A stretch of DNA of 64,000 nt from Atkinsonella hypoxylon (Eukaryota > Ascomycota > Sordariomycetes > Hypocreales > Clavicipitaceae): the NCBI GenBank assembly GCA_000729835.1, contig JFHB01000081.1:1-64000 (forward strand), read 5' to 3'. Positions 12,321-22,972 of the stretch are shown one piece after another. The translations under genes were made by a program, and so were the position numbers. Each line of letters opens with the position of its first letter. Within the stretch, counting starts at the first letter, position 1. The notes under the pieces are model-generated. The model was not told the origin of the DNA. It worked only from the letters and a program-made list of their open reading frames with translations, and searched no databases.

Positions 12321-12913
12321 TCAGGCAAACGTCCCTCGCGAGAACATGGCATGAAGCTCAAATCCATGCTCTGAAAGGCCAACCAAATGGGACGCGGCGG
12401 CCCCGATAGTGGCCTTTTTATCTAGGGGAGGGTTGCGCGGCAACGACGACCACTGCGGTACCTAATAGCATTGTGGCTCACCGCAACTTGTGGGGTCGAC
12501 GCACAAAAGGCGTTGGACAATTCAAACGCCGTCTGCAACCAACTGCTTCTAAGAAACGCGTGGCGTCCAACGACAACTCGACTATTATTGTATTCGCACC
12601 TTTGCCTTGGTCATGGCTACGGAGCGATCGGGATTGAATAAAGCAGAGTAATGGAATAATGGCAGGCATTTCTTGCTATGCACTGCAGCCAATTACCAAT
12701 TTCCATTTGTGAATTACGGGAGTTTGTGGCTATAATACAATCTCCCTTTCGAATCAAGGAAGGGTCAAAGTCAAATTATTACAGATGCGAGGATTCGAAT
12801 GATGTCGCTAAAGCTGGATTCCTCCTTGCTTGCGGCCTAGACGACCGAACCCCCTTGCCAATCTTGATACAATCAACGTGCTAGCAGCCATGCGCCGGCT
12901 CAACTCTCAATTC
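12321..12913. other. Intergenic, upstream of the Aurora gene
   Basis: 593 bp between the Aurora start and the 3' end of the next minus-strand gene. Only unsupported ORFs of 63-68 codons occur. A B-box-like GATTCGAAT near 12791 does not belong to a foldable tRNA. No other signal seen. Confidence 0.5.
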
Positions 12914-13522
12914 TTAACTCTTCGTTATACCCCCTGAAAGTGTCGTCGGCTTTCGCCCGCACGGTCTCCCTCCACGCCCCCTAAGTGACCGAGAAGATCT
13001 AAAGTGCTGCAGCAAAGCAGCCAGGTGGCCTCCATTCTTCTTTGCCTCTTCCTTGTCAAATGCATTCCCTTCATCAAGTGTGTACCTGCGAAAGGCGACA
13101 AAATCATCCCACACTTTGACTTCCTTCGACGTGCGTCGGGCGTCAATGAGATCTATCAAGTTCACCAGCGTCTTCTTTAATTCCCTCTTGCATACTTTGA
13201 TGGAAGCAGCTGGAGGGATGCCGACCTCACGGCAAAGCGCCTGGTAGCCTTCAAGCGTGCCCCGTTGTTTCTGAACAGGATCTACATCTTGCCCATCCAC
13301 GGGCTGTGATGATGGAAAGTAGAAGAAGTTGAGTTCCTCGCGTATCGCAATCGTGCGCTCCTTTTTGTATTCTTGCGAGCCGGGAATCCAGTTCTGGGAT
13401 GACGCGAGGCGCGCAAATTCATTGTCAAACGAGGCGTCCACGTCAGGGACAAAGTTTTCGTACTTTTCAAAGTGAGATTGAGATGAAGGCGGTGGCATCT
13501 GTGTGTCAAACTCGACTGACAT
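12914..13522 (-). CDS. Conserved fungal protein of unknown function
   Basis: Single exon, 202 aa, ATG at 13522. It has an acidic N-terminus with Phe/Tyr (FEKYENFVPD), then FARLASSQNWIPGSQEYKKE, GYQALCREVGIPPAASIKVCK, LVNLIDLIDARRT, VWDDFVAFRRYT and FDKEEAKKNGGHLAALLQHF. I recognise this pattern (FxxLAxxxxWxxGSxxYxxE / W or YxALCxEVGI / xNIxDLIDxRRT) as a lineage-expanded Pezizomycotina family with no known function. No signal peptide or membrane segment. The last 30 residues are basic and less family-like, so the end may have drifted. It sits between two kinase genes in the accessory block beside the retrotransposons. Confidence 0.75.
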   Translation of the reverse strand: MSVEFDTQMPPPSSQSHFEKYENFVPDVDASFDNEFARLASSQNWIPGSQEYKKERTIAIREELNFFYFPSSQPVDGQDVDPVQKQRGTLEGYQALCREVGIPPAASIKVCKRELKKTLVNLIDLIDARRTSKEVKVWDDFVAFRRYTLDEGNAFDKEEAKKNGGHLAALLQHFRSSRSLRGRGGRPCGRKPTTLSGGITKS

Positions 13523-14385
13523 TGTGCGCGATTCTTTATTCGGTTTTTGTCAATAATGTAAGTCTGATATGGAGAAATTGGGTATAAAAAAGCACATCGT
13601 CGGGAGAGACACACTGGCTTGTGGACGAAGTTGTCAGTGCTCATATCGCGGACCGATTTAAGATTAACGTGACAGGGTGCGCGTATTGCGCGTGTTGTCG
13701 ACCCCCTACCCCTGGCTGCTGCAACCATCACTACTACATATGTACATGCAGCAATGCAGATAGAAGCAAGCTAATCTTATCATGATCTTGCACAGTAATA
13801 GTTGGTCTTTCTCTGAACTAAATCAGATAGCTTCACTCAGTCCATAGGCACGCCGTATGAGACAGCAGTCTAGACAAAACCTCAGAAGTGTCCTTGTTAG
13901 AGTGATGATGGGTGGTTCTGGGCAGCAGTTCACTTGAGATGCATTTCGTGGAACATTACACTAGGGATACTGTACTCGTACGGAGCAATAAGGTTTTGCT
14001 ATCCCCTACTCATGAGCTGGAGGAGACACAACCGACCGTGGGATGCGGTGCCGTCATCATCGCCTGAGTCAACTTGCAGCTCGCCAGACAGTTGAAGTCT
14101 GGTTTGAGCCGTCAGGCCCGCACTAAATACTATCTTAAAGGGCCAAACAGAGGTAGAGTTAGAGAGTTGTCGCTGTCGCTTCGCCAGCATCCAAACGAGG
14201 CCCGAGCGAGGGGTGGAATTGTTCAAAGTAAAATCATTTCAGGTACCACTTTGGCATGATGAGGAAACAATCATGTTGATAATGGGAGCTATAGGAGGAG
14301 AAGAGCTGCCCAGGTTGGAAGGAAGCTAAAGGTTTAAGATTTGCCGTTTGTGGAGAGTTTGTGTGACGGGCCGTGCCGCTCGGTA
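13523..14385. other. Intergenic, no gene recognised
   Basis: 863 bp with overlapping small ORFs that look like chance frames. No coding pattern, tRNA or repeat seen before the inverted-repeat element at 14386. Confidence 0.5.
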
Positions 14386-14812
14386 AGTCAAAGTGAAGGG
14401 GTATGAGCCACCTACCCCAGCAATGAGCCACCCCAATTGGGTATAGCGCGGGGCGTGGCACGTGTTCCTATCAATTGCTTAACGGGCTCTAATTGGCTGG
14501 AATCAGGCCAGGAGCGCCGGAATCAGCTGTTAGGTCCACATTAATACTAGGCGCTGGTTCGCTTAGAAGAACACTAAGCTGCTAAATAAAGCATATATAC
14601 TTAAATTAGTCTAGTGTAGTTACAGCTGGCTTCCTCTGATTAGTTAATTCTGCGTTTAGCACCCTTATATTTAGGTTAATAGCAAGTGCTTTTTTGTAGG
14701 AATTTCAGCTAATTATCTAGTAAATTCCAGCTAACGCAAGGACCCATCGCGCTATACCTAATTGGGGTGGCTCATTGCTGGGGTAGGTAGCTCATACCCC
14801 TTCACTTTGACT
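14386..14812. mobile_element. MITE-like element with 65-bp terminal inverted repeats
   Basis: The left end (14386-14450, starting AGTCAAAGTGAAGGGG) is the reverse complement of the right end (14748-14812) at 63 of 65 positions. The core is AT-rich and has no coding frame. Total length is 427 bp. The inverted repeat contains a short internal direct repeat, ATGAGCCACC. No clear target-site duplication flanks it, so the superfamily is unassigned. Its size and architecture fit a miniature inverted-repeat transposable element moved in trans. Confidence 0.82.
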
Positions 14813-16012
14813 CATAGGGCAACCGAAGATTTACTTGTGGCGGCCACGTTAATTTTGCGACAATGATTCCTGCGCCGCATCTCTATTCTTTGAGGGTCTA
14901 ACTACCTTACTCCGGAAAGCGGTTCATTTGTACCTAGCAATGCTAATTTGTTTGCACTCTACCAGATTCCCCATGTGCGCCAGGCTTTCTGTAGGTATCA
15001 CCAAAGGGTGTTTGGTCCTATGACCGGGCCCTATGACCGGAACCACTAGTGCACTAGTAACGAGGGTATAAATGCTTCAGATTCGGTTGACTACTAACTA
15101 AATATCGAGCTGGCTAGGGAAGGGAGGCCGTAGATAGACCCCTCATTACGTAGATGCCTTAGGCATCAAGTTGTTGCGAGTCAAGGGCATTGAGGGGTAA
15201 CAGCGATATCGTGCGCCCGTGCGAAGTGGGGTACCAGTGAGCGACTAATCAGCGGCGGCATTCCACACTTTCGGAAGAGTAATTAACCTAGGGGCTTATT
15301 TTTAACTTTGCATAGTCCTGAGCCTTCGCGTGGTGCGGAAGCGCCCTAAACTGGGCGGAGGGATCAGCGACATTGTCGCGATTTCTGTAGTGTTGCTGTG
15401 TTGGTGTTATTGATCCCTTTAATGCCCAGTAGTCCACGCGTCGTAGAGATGTACGTAAACCAGACGCCTTTGTCTTTCGCGAACCCCTTTTTCTGATCGA
15501 GTCTGGTTTTTGGCGGGTGGTCCGGGCCACTGTAGCCGCTGTGCGGGTCGCTAGGCTCAGCTGTTAGTGGCATCCTACCTATTAATAGCCCTGAGACTCT
15601 GAGAGGCGAATGTGTGAGCGGGTCTGCGTCCGCTGTGGATGGGTACCTAGGCAGTTTCTTATCGATCATCTCATATCTTCATCCATGCCACGATTTCAAT
15701 TCGTCACGTCGTCACATCGAACGCGCGGCAATTAGTGTGACTGCAACGGCCCTGCATTTGAAACCGACCATTCATATTGACAGCGTGAGGAAATTGCAGG
15801 TAAACTAGTCCCACGCAGCCGACCACTCACTACACAATGGGCTGCATCTGTGTTTCAAGGGAGAAATTATATTGTCGCAAGCATTGATCGATCAGGAGCA
15901 ATATCGCCAGGCTACAGTAAGCGCAAGGGTCACTGCGTATGTAACACTTTGCTATCTTGGGAAAAAATGCAAGACTATGCGGTTTCCTCATATCCATATT
16001 GCCTGATTCTAG
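14813..16012. other. Intergenic with small repeats
   Basis: 1.2 kb downstream of the casein kinase gene. It contains CCTATGACCGG twice (15017-15027, 15030-15040), a palindromic CACTAGTGCACTAGTAA stretch next to it, and one TACCTAGG motif near 15650. A 101-codon minus-strand ORF (15364-15669) has no recognisable domain and is not called. Confidence 0.5.
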
Positions 16013-17122
16013 TTACTCCACCTGTGCAACTGATTTCTCAATCGCAGAACTGTGTTCTTGCAGTTCGTAAAAGCGTTTCTCCGTCCAGTCGAATATATTG
16101 TCGTATTTGAAGCCTCGCGCTACAAAGAGTGTATGAAAAAGCTTCAAAAGATACGCATAGTTCGGCTTGGTGGCAGGTTGAAGAGATCGAGTATACGTAA
16201 TATACTTCGCGAATTCTTCTGGCAGGCCTTCACAAAGCTCATCTACTGATGTATTTGCTTTCTTTTGCTTAATTGCTTCCGTCCGCTCCTTATCAGTTGC
16301 TGCTTTTAATCCCTGCCACGGTAGCGAGCCACGGGCGAAGTACAAGAGGACATAACCTAAGGATTCCAGATCATCACCCCGGGATAGTTCTGTGTCGTAT
16401 TAGTTTTATAAGCGCTAACATTGCTGGAGGAACCCTACCTAAACCCTTGTGATTGTTAAGACTTGCATATCGCAAGGTACATCCGAGCGGTCGGTCATCG
16501 TCAAGAGCACAGCCTTCGCTTTCGTCAAAGTCTCTAGAGAGTCCAAAATCAATCGTGTAAATAACATTGCCGTTCGGACCAGTACCAAGGAGGAAGTTAT
16601 CAGGTTTAACGTCGCAATGAAGATGGCCCTTATCGTGAATATGTTTAATTCGACGAATGCATTGGTCAGCTATCAGGAGGACCGTCTTTAGAGAGAACTT
16701 CCGGTTGCAATAGTTAAAAACGTCTTCAAGGGATGGCCCTAGAAGTTCTTGTACAAGGACATAGAAGTCGTCCTCTCCACCAAACCACTGGACTCGTGGT
16801 ATTCCAACAGCGCCGGACAGTGAAGTATAGGTCTCTGCTTCATATTGAAGCGTCGAAGGGCCGTCTCGCGCACGTGAAAGTTTAATTGCGACTGGTTCGT
16901 TCGTCTTGAGATCAGTACCTGGTTGAGACGTGTGAGAACCAAGCAGCAAAGGCGGACCGGTGGGTGGGTTAGACAAACCAGCATAAACAAGACCAAAGCC
17001 TCCTTCTCCAATCTTGTAATCAACGCGGTATCTCTTGTTAACAAGGATATCCTGCCGAAAAAGGTCCTATCAGAAAGCTTTCGCGTTGAAATTGATGGAT
17101 CTGCAATGTTTCGTACCTTCAT
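16013..17122 (-). CDS. Casein kinase 1-like protein kinase with HCD in place of HRD
   Basis: Four exons: 17122-17117 (only ATG AAG), 17051-16979, 16918-16439 and 16389-16013, totalling 311 aa. Introns are 65, 60 and 49 bp, each GT-AG and restoring one frame. Key motifs are YRVDYKIGEGGFGLVYAG (glycine loop), VAIKL (lysine), LVQELLGPSLEDVF, IDFGLSRDF (DFG), LRYASLNNHKG (CK1 signature in the P+1 region), GDDLESLGYVLLYFARGS and LPWQGLKA. The catalytic loop is HCDVKPDNFL near residue 125. The catalytic Asp is kept but the usual HRD arginine is Cys, which a CGC-to-TGC transition could give. The protein is near the minimal catalytic domain and lacks the long C-terminal tail of Yck kinases. It is probably an accessory CK1 paralogue; activity is uncertain. 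Confidence 0.85.
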
Positions 17123-17499
17123 CACGACATGAACGTGCTTGGCAAGATAAGTATGCCATTAATAGAACTATTGGTCCAAGAAAAGTAGGCGCGGGAACCA
17201 TTTACGTTTCAGACAACGTTGGGCAAGCGCCAGCCAAAGTCCGCCCAGAGTCACGTGTATGCTGCGTGAACTGCACGTTAGCCTGGGAGCATGCATTCGC
17301 GCTCCTGGATTGCAGACCATGCGTTTGACTAATCCCTGCCAGCGGTTAATGGTTGGCTGGCCTCTTTTCCTTTCGCAAAATGTTATTCCACTCTTATTGA
17401 ATCGAGCCAACATACGGATGACTCTCGTGGCCTATATCAAGGCAGCCGGCGACGGTGGTCATGCCTCTCATCAGTCGCTGTCAATCATCGCCGTCGCAC
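17123..17499. promoter_or_regulatory. Short divergent promoter region
   Basis: 377 bp separate the start codons of the CK1-like kinase (minus) and the DUF7924-type gene (plus). Both promoters must lie here or overlap the genes. No specific site recognised. Confidence 0.45.
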
Positions 17500-19117
17500 A
17501 TGGCAAGTGAACAATCTCGAAAACGACAGGCCAGAGACGCTATCTCGCAACACGATCGTGCCGCCAAAAAAAGGAAACTAACGAGTAGTCGAGCAACCCC
17601 TTTCCCCTCGGCCTTTTATGACGATCTATCTAAGGTACCTTTAACCCTCAATTGTCTCATTGAGTTGGACAAGAGGAACAAAAGACGACAAAAAAAGACG
17701 ACAAATCCACTCAAATCTCCAGAACCGCTGTCCAAAGATCTCGCTCAATTTTCGAGACGTGGCGGTCCAGATCTGCAGCACCTTAGACAGGTATGACAGC
17801 GTGAATGATTCTACTTATGTGGCATCGCCTAACGGACACAAGTTTGCAAGCACGACAAGAAGTCACTCAACAATGGGAGATACTCGATTCGATTATCGCA
17901 GTCGACCGACGGCCTTTACGGCAGTAACAACCTTTACTACTAAGGACACTGCACGCAAGTATGGAAGGGAGTTCGAACAACACCTTCGAGACTATGGTGT
18001 ATATATGAACAACTATAAATCTCAACCATTAAACCTAAAGGAGATCAGGGAAGAACTGAACCAGGACCGCGCATCATTGTCGCCCTCCCAGTTCTCGCAA
18101 GAACAATTTGAAGAATTTCGGAGAAAGAATGACGATGCAATTTATGAAGCTGATGTTATGGCTAAAGCCATTCCTATTATCTGTGGAAACAGTCGCATTC
18201 CATGCAACCAGAATGTACTCTTCACCAGACTTACGCCTCTCACTTGGTACAATAACCTAAAGCCGAAACCAGATCATTTTGATGGGTCAGATATCGCAGA
18301 TCTTAACGTGGCAGTAAGAAACAACAATGCTATTAAACAGCATGTAATTCCTACAAAGCACCCTAGACTTCCAGTGGCAGCAAATTTTATTATGGAAGCC
18401 AAAGGCCCTGATGGGAGTGTTGTAGTTGGACAGAGGCAGGCATGTTACGCTGGTGCATACGGTGCTCGCGCAATGCACACTCTACAAAACTATGGAAAAG
18501 CCCAGCCAGAGTATGACGGGAATGCTTATGCCTTCAGTTCAACATATAACCCTGTTAATGGCACGCTGCAATTACATGCTCACCATGTCACAGCTCCAGC
18601 CGGTTTCAGAGGCCTGCCAGAGTATCACATGACAAGGCTTAAGTCATATAATATGACCGACAATCGCGAAGATTTCGCTACTGGAGCAGCAGCATTTAGA
18701 AATGCTAGGGATCTGGCACGACGGTACCGGAATGACTTTATCCAGGCTGCGAATGCACATCACGCACAGCAAGCGTCACCACAGGATAATGAAGCTTGGC
18801 AAGACAGGCAAATTGCAGATACGTTTGACGGCTACTCGAAGGATGACCAGGAGACTCAGGAAGTATTGCACACACACCATGCGTCTCCGAGCCCGCGCCA
18901 AGCATCACCTACTAGGGACGGAAGACCGGGGGTAAATTTTCCACCAAGCTTCCCATCAAGCTTGGGCAACGAACCATTGACTGGTTCCAAACGTGCCAGG
19001 CAGCTTAGCCCCGACGACTTCTGCGGCCGTAAGTCGTCTAAAAGTGGTCACTTGAACGGTCTGAATAGGGAGCCAACCGGGAGAGAACTGGCGCAACTGA
19101 ATTCGCAGACGGATTAA
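17500..19117 (+). CDS. DUF7924-type fungal protein, probably nuclear
   Basis: Two exons, 17500-17790 and 17843-19117, 521 aa. Exon 1 gives a basic nuclear-signal-like RAAKKRKL and the conserved FYDDLSKVPLT and RRGGPDLQHLRQ. Exon 2 carries YGREFEQHLRDYGVY, LSPSQFSQEQFEEFRRKN, VMAKAIPIICGN, HVIPTKHPRLPVAANF, FIMEAKGPDGSVVVGQRQAC, YAGAYGARAMHTLQNYG and a YHMTRLKSYNMT block. I recognise this order as a large Pezizomycotina family (DUF7924 from memory). The EAKGPDG...QRQACYxGA part resembles a nuclease-like E-x-K core, but function is unknown. The predicted intron is 52 bp with GTATGA and branch CTAAC, but its 3' end would be AAG, which is unusual. The C-terminal 100 residues are low complexity. 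Confidence 0.82.
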
Positions 19118-20289
19118 CCCACTTTGAGACGTGTCAGCGCACGAAGTCGTTTACGATGGAATCATTACGAAGAGGAGAGGAGAGCTTTATCCGGAAAACA
19201 ACTATGTCCTGCTCGATGACCCCGGGGTATGAGGGCTACTGTTACGTGCTGGAATCGCACAGTGGTCTGATTAGGGCATGGAAGTCATCTAAAGCACTCA
19301 CGCACACATGGTACTAAAAAAAAAAGAAATAGGCACATCAACATCATCACGGAATACACTCATTTTGACTGTTTTTTTTTTTTTTCTATCATAACAGCTA
19401 CACTGCTTCGGCCCGGTTCGGGATTGCCTTCGTCGCCCACTTTACCATCTTTGCCATGAATCAATAATAACATTAACTTGTAGGCCGTAGGAGCAAAAAC
19501 AGCACCTATACAGTCAAAGCCAATGACGCCAACCTTGTAGGATTTGTAAGACTTCGTATCTAGCAACCAGGTCTATGACCACCTAGGGGAAATCTGCCCC
19601 GCTGTTTATAGTATCGTACGCTACAACAACGCGGACTGCAATTTACATTTCCTACCTCTTGTTTGCGAAGTTGGCAGAGGTCTTGTATCTGCTTTTTGCG
19701 TTGTTGAAGTCTAGCTGCTTGAAGACCTAATTCCTACATGCAAAGATCTTCAGGCTGTCTAACGTGGAGATTGTTGGTCTCAGCATAGCTGCTAGAGCTT
19801 ATGTTGCTCCTCACGGTCTAAAGGTCTAGAGTAGTCGTGAGAGGCAACAGTAACGAAGGTAACGGTTACTTCATTCGTAAATCGGAGGGCCAATCTGGCT
19901 TAGGCTTCACTAGTTGTACAACTATTCGATTAAATGATAATTTCAGCCTCATGTTGTTTTGGATTGGCAGACTACTTCGTCTTCCAACGTGACACCCGAT
20001 CCTTTCCAGATTGAGGCCTCGCATGACTATAGCAAGGCCTCAACGGCGACAAGTGTTTTCCGGCGTTCCAGCCAGAGCACTTCCTGAAAGGGGCGTTGAA
20101 GCTCAGATGTCACGCAGCATTCCAAGAGAGCAGTTTCAACTCAAGATCCTCCGTCAAGCGCCGAGCCTCAAAGGTATCAAGCCAGCCATGCTCACCGCTG
20201 CAATACAGCATCGTTTTAAAGGCCATCCCATGAGATTACCGCTCCTCCTCATGCAAATAGTAAAGTCAAGCGTCCAGCGCCATAACCAT
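19118..20289. other. Intergenic, 1.2 kb
   Basis: Contains a T tract at about 19371-19385 and a few short ORFs without family resemblance. It separates the accessory block from the conserved gene block. No repeat or RNA gene recognised. Confidence 0.5.
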
Positions 20290-21436
20290 CTAACTCGACC
20301 TGCGCTTGCCCCCCTGACCCAGACCCTGCCTCCCAACAAACGTCTTCATTCCCCTATCCACTCCCGCCACAGCCCGGGCAACAACCTGCAATCCGGCCGG
20401 CAGCACAGTATACCAATCCACCCACCGCGCATAAAGCGGCATGCCCACGGCCGCGCCCCTGCCACTGTCAATCGCCGCAATGATCTCCTTGGCGACGTCG
20501 ACCGGCTCAACGACCGGCGCAAAGAAGCTATTGGGCGTCTGGACACCGTAGAACAGCGGCGTGCTCAGCTGTCCGGGGGTGACGAGCACGGCGCGGATCT
20601 CAGGGTGCGTCTCGCGCAGTTCGGCGGTCAGGGAGCGGTGCAGAGCGGCAAGGCCGGCCTTTGCAGCTGCGTAGTCTGTCAATTGCGCGGCACCAAGGTG
20701 TCCTATGACGGACGAGACGTTGACGATGGTGCCGCCCCGGCCGCCGCGGATGATGGCAGGCAGGAATGTCTTGAGGCAGTAGAATGGGCCGAGCAGGTTC
20801 GTAGACAGGCTGGTGTCGATTTCGTCGAGCGAGAGGTTCAGAAGAGACTTGCCCACGACGATAGCGGCGTTATTGATGAGGACGGTCGGTGTTCCGAGCT
20901 GTCACGACAGCAGCGTCAGCAAGTCTTGGGTAGATTCTCCTCCAGGCAGCTGCAAAACTTACATCTCGTTCAATCTCGTTCGCCACCTGGGCGACCTGCT
21001 TCTTGTCGCTCACATCGCACTTGTAGTACGTCACGCCGCGTGCCTCGCCGTTCTCCATCTCGTGGACGTCCAGCACGGCGACGCTCGCGCCCCTCATCCC
21101 GTACACCTCGGCGACCAGCATGCCCAGACCGCTCGCGCCGCCCGTAATCACAATGACCTCCTCGCCCAGGTCGACATGCCGCGGGGGTCCATACGCAACG
21201 CGCTGGTTGACCGCGCTCGCGGCCCAGCATAGCGTGACAAAGGCCGCCCAGACGATGGAGCCGATCATGCGAGGGGCGTTCCACGGCACAGTTTGTGCCC
21301 GGAAGCACAGCGGGATGATCCAGCATACGAAGGGATGCAAGAAGGTGGCCTTGAGGACCTTGACGAGCAAATCGATTGAGAGGGGCGCGAACCAAGAGTC
21401 GCGCTGCGGTGGGCGCGGAAATTCCGTGGTTGGCAT
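20290..21436 (-). CDS. Membrane-anchored short-chain dehydrogenase/reductase
   Basis: Two exons, 21436-20963 and 20898-20290, 360 aa, joined by a 64-bp intron (GTAAGT...GACAG, phase 0) that links ANEIERD to LGTPTVLINNAA. It has a hydrophobic N-terminus with one or two likely membrane segments (about residues 22-45 and 57-76). The Rossmann motif TGGASGLG is near residue 95, followed by NNAA, NVSSVIGHLGA (catalytic Ser) and the YAAAK of the YxxxK catalytic pair. The layout resembles the retinol-dehydrogenase-like SDR16C group that sits on the ER or lipid droplets. The substrate is unknown. Long plus-strand ORFs over the same DNA are GC-rich shadows. Confidence 0.88.
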
Positions 21437-22045
21437 TGCTGGCTGGATCGAATGTTGCGCGCGGGGAGGAACGAGGCCAAGGATCGGTTAGAGGAGCGGG
21501 AAATCGATAGCAAGGACTGGAGTGCCCGTCCGAGGAAATTGCAAATTGGATGCGCGAGGTGCCGGGAAGGTTTTGGAGGGATGGATTCCAATTGGGTTGA
21601 TGCAAGGAATTTGTCCTGCCTCGAGGCGGGCGGGAAACAAATCGGGGAGCAGGTGAGGCACGGCGCGGACCCAGACCCCGTCAGCCACCTGGCGTTTTTT
21701 TTTTTTTCTTCTTTTTTTTCTTTTTTTTTTAAAAAAAATAAATAAATAAATAAAAGACATAATTGATCTCCATGTGCCCTGGGAACTATCAAAGAAATTG
21801 TGATGAGGCTAACTGGTAATGTTCCGGGCATCGTCTTTCTCCTGCGCCTCGCCGGGCTTATTATATATATGATGCTGTATTGGATGGAAGTGAATTTCCA
21901 AAGTACCCGCATTACCCGAATCAAAGATAAAAAAAACACCCTTCATATTACTTAATTTACAGATTAGAGCACTAGAATTGCATGCTCATATATGACAACA
22001 CACAAACTATGTCGAGATTCGAAATACTACACTACGCCAACCACA
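21437..22045. other. Intergenic with long T/A tract
   Basis: Between the SDR start and the 3' end of the RRG9-like gene. It holds a pyrimidine-rich tract (about 21694-21729) running into AAATAAATAAATAAATAAA. No gene or RNA recognised. Confidence 0.5.
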
Positions 22046-22972
22046 TCATCTCTGCCCTCTCCTCTCCGCCCCTTCACCCCGTGCCCAAGCCCTCCTCGCC
22101 ATCTCCTCAGCCTTCTCGCTCTCCTCCCTCTCCCTCTCCAGCCGCACCGCCCTATCCCTCCTCTCATGCCATTCCACGTCTCTCACGATGCCCTCCCTCC
22201 TCCACTTCCTAGGCGGCTTCATCCCAAACGCAGCCTTCCTCTCCCACACCTGCTTGCCTCTCCTAAACCACCTCTCCTGTCTCTCCTGTTCCTCTTCCGC
22301 AGACGGGGTCCATTTGCTCTTCAACATGCGTCGAACAGCCTCGACGGATATCTCAAACTTGCTCGCCAGCGCCGGCGCGGTGTACACGTCGGGGAACTGC
22401 GCATGGAGCGCCCGTATGCCCGCCAGCGCATCGGGGGAGAGTCGCTTCCGAGGGGCCCAGCCCTCGGGGAATTTCTTCTGCAGAGCCTCCTTTTGTATCC
22501 GCCAGCCTTCTTTCACCTTGGCCTTCTCGGGCCGTGGCTCCGTGGCTTTGGGTGCGCGTTTCGGTTTCGGTTTGGTCCATGCCTTTGTTGGCGGCGAGGC
22601 AGATGTACGCGGGTGAGCTTTCTCGGTCGACTGCTCCGTCTGGCGAGGCTTCTTGCTTGGCGTCAAATCCTGCTCTGGCGAGGCTGCCATCGCCGCCGTC
22701 TCAATCGCCCGTGTATCTGGGGCCGGCACATTTTGCGCCGACGTTCTGCGCTCCGAATCGACATTTTCCACTGCAGCCGGCGGAGCAGCCGGCTTCTGGC
22801 CTTTGTGTGTCGTTGTTCCGAAAGAGCGTGTCGCTGTCGGGCATCGAGTGCTGAAACGGGACAACGCCGATGAGGTAGTGAGTCTCGATTGAGCGCCTAC
22901 TGGAAGATGATGCACTTGAGCCAATCCTTGGATGAATCGCCTCCATGCCGCAGCACGACATGCGCAGTTCAT
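22046..22972 (-). CDS. RRG9: Required-for-respiratory-growth protein 9 homologue (Rrg9/neugrin family)
   Basis: Single exon. The second in-frame ATG (22972, 308 aa) is preferred over 23050 because it starts directly on a mitochondrial-type presequence rich in Arg, Ala and Leu. The conserved core is WRIQKEALQKKFPEGWAPRKRLSPDALAGIRALH, then a helix-turn-helix-like LASKFEISVEAVRRMLKSKW, then a charged WFRRGKQVWERKAAFG segment. This is the Rrg9 pattern; yeast Rrg9 is needed for mitochondrial genome maintenance and respiration. The middle (about 70-150) is low complexity, Pro/Lys/Ala rich. The C-terminus is a run of Arg/Glu. Confidence 0.88.
   Translation of the reverse strand: MNCACRAAAWRRFIQGLAQVHHLPVGAQSRLTTSSALSRFSTRCPTATRSFGTTTHKGQKPAAPPAAVENVDSERRTSAQNVPAPDTRAIETAAMAASPEQDLTPSKKPRQTEQSTEKAHPRTSASPPTKAWTKPKPKRAPKATEPRPEKAKVKEGWRIQKEALQKKFPEGWAPRKRLSPDALAGIRALHAQFPDVYTAPALASKFEISVEAVRRMLKSKWTPSAEEEQERQERWFRRGKQVWERKAAFGMKPPRKWRREGIVRDVEWHERRDRAVRLEREREESEKAEEMARRAWARGEGAERRGQR

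Noticed and set aside
12770..12870. Possible tRNA (B-box-like GATTCGAAT near 12791)
   Set aside because: No acceptor or T-stem pairing on either strand.
15288..15669. Minus-strand ORFs of 80 and 101 codons
   Set aside because: Overlapping frames, no domain, no splice support; chance ORFs are common here.
20011..21147. 378-codon plus-strand ORF rich in Arg, His and Pro
   Set aside because: Shadow of the GC-rich SDR gene on the opposite strand. No domain, and the minus-strand frame has full SDR motifs.
21992..22873. 293-codon plus-strand ORF
   Set aside because: Antisense shadow of the RRG9-like gene; low-complexity Leu/Pro/Arg composition.
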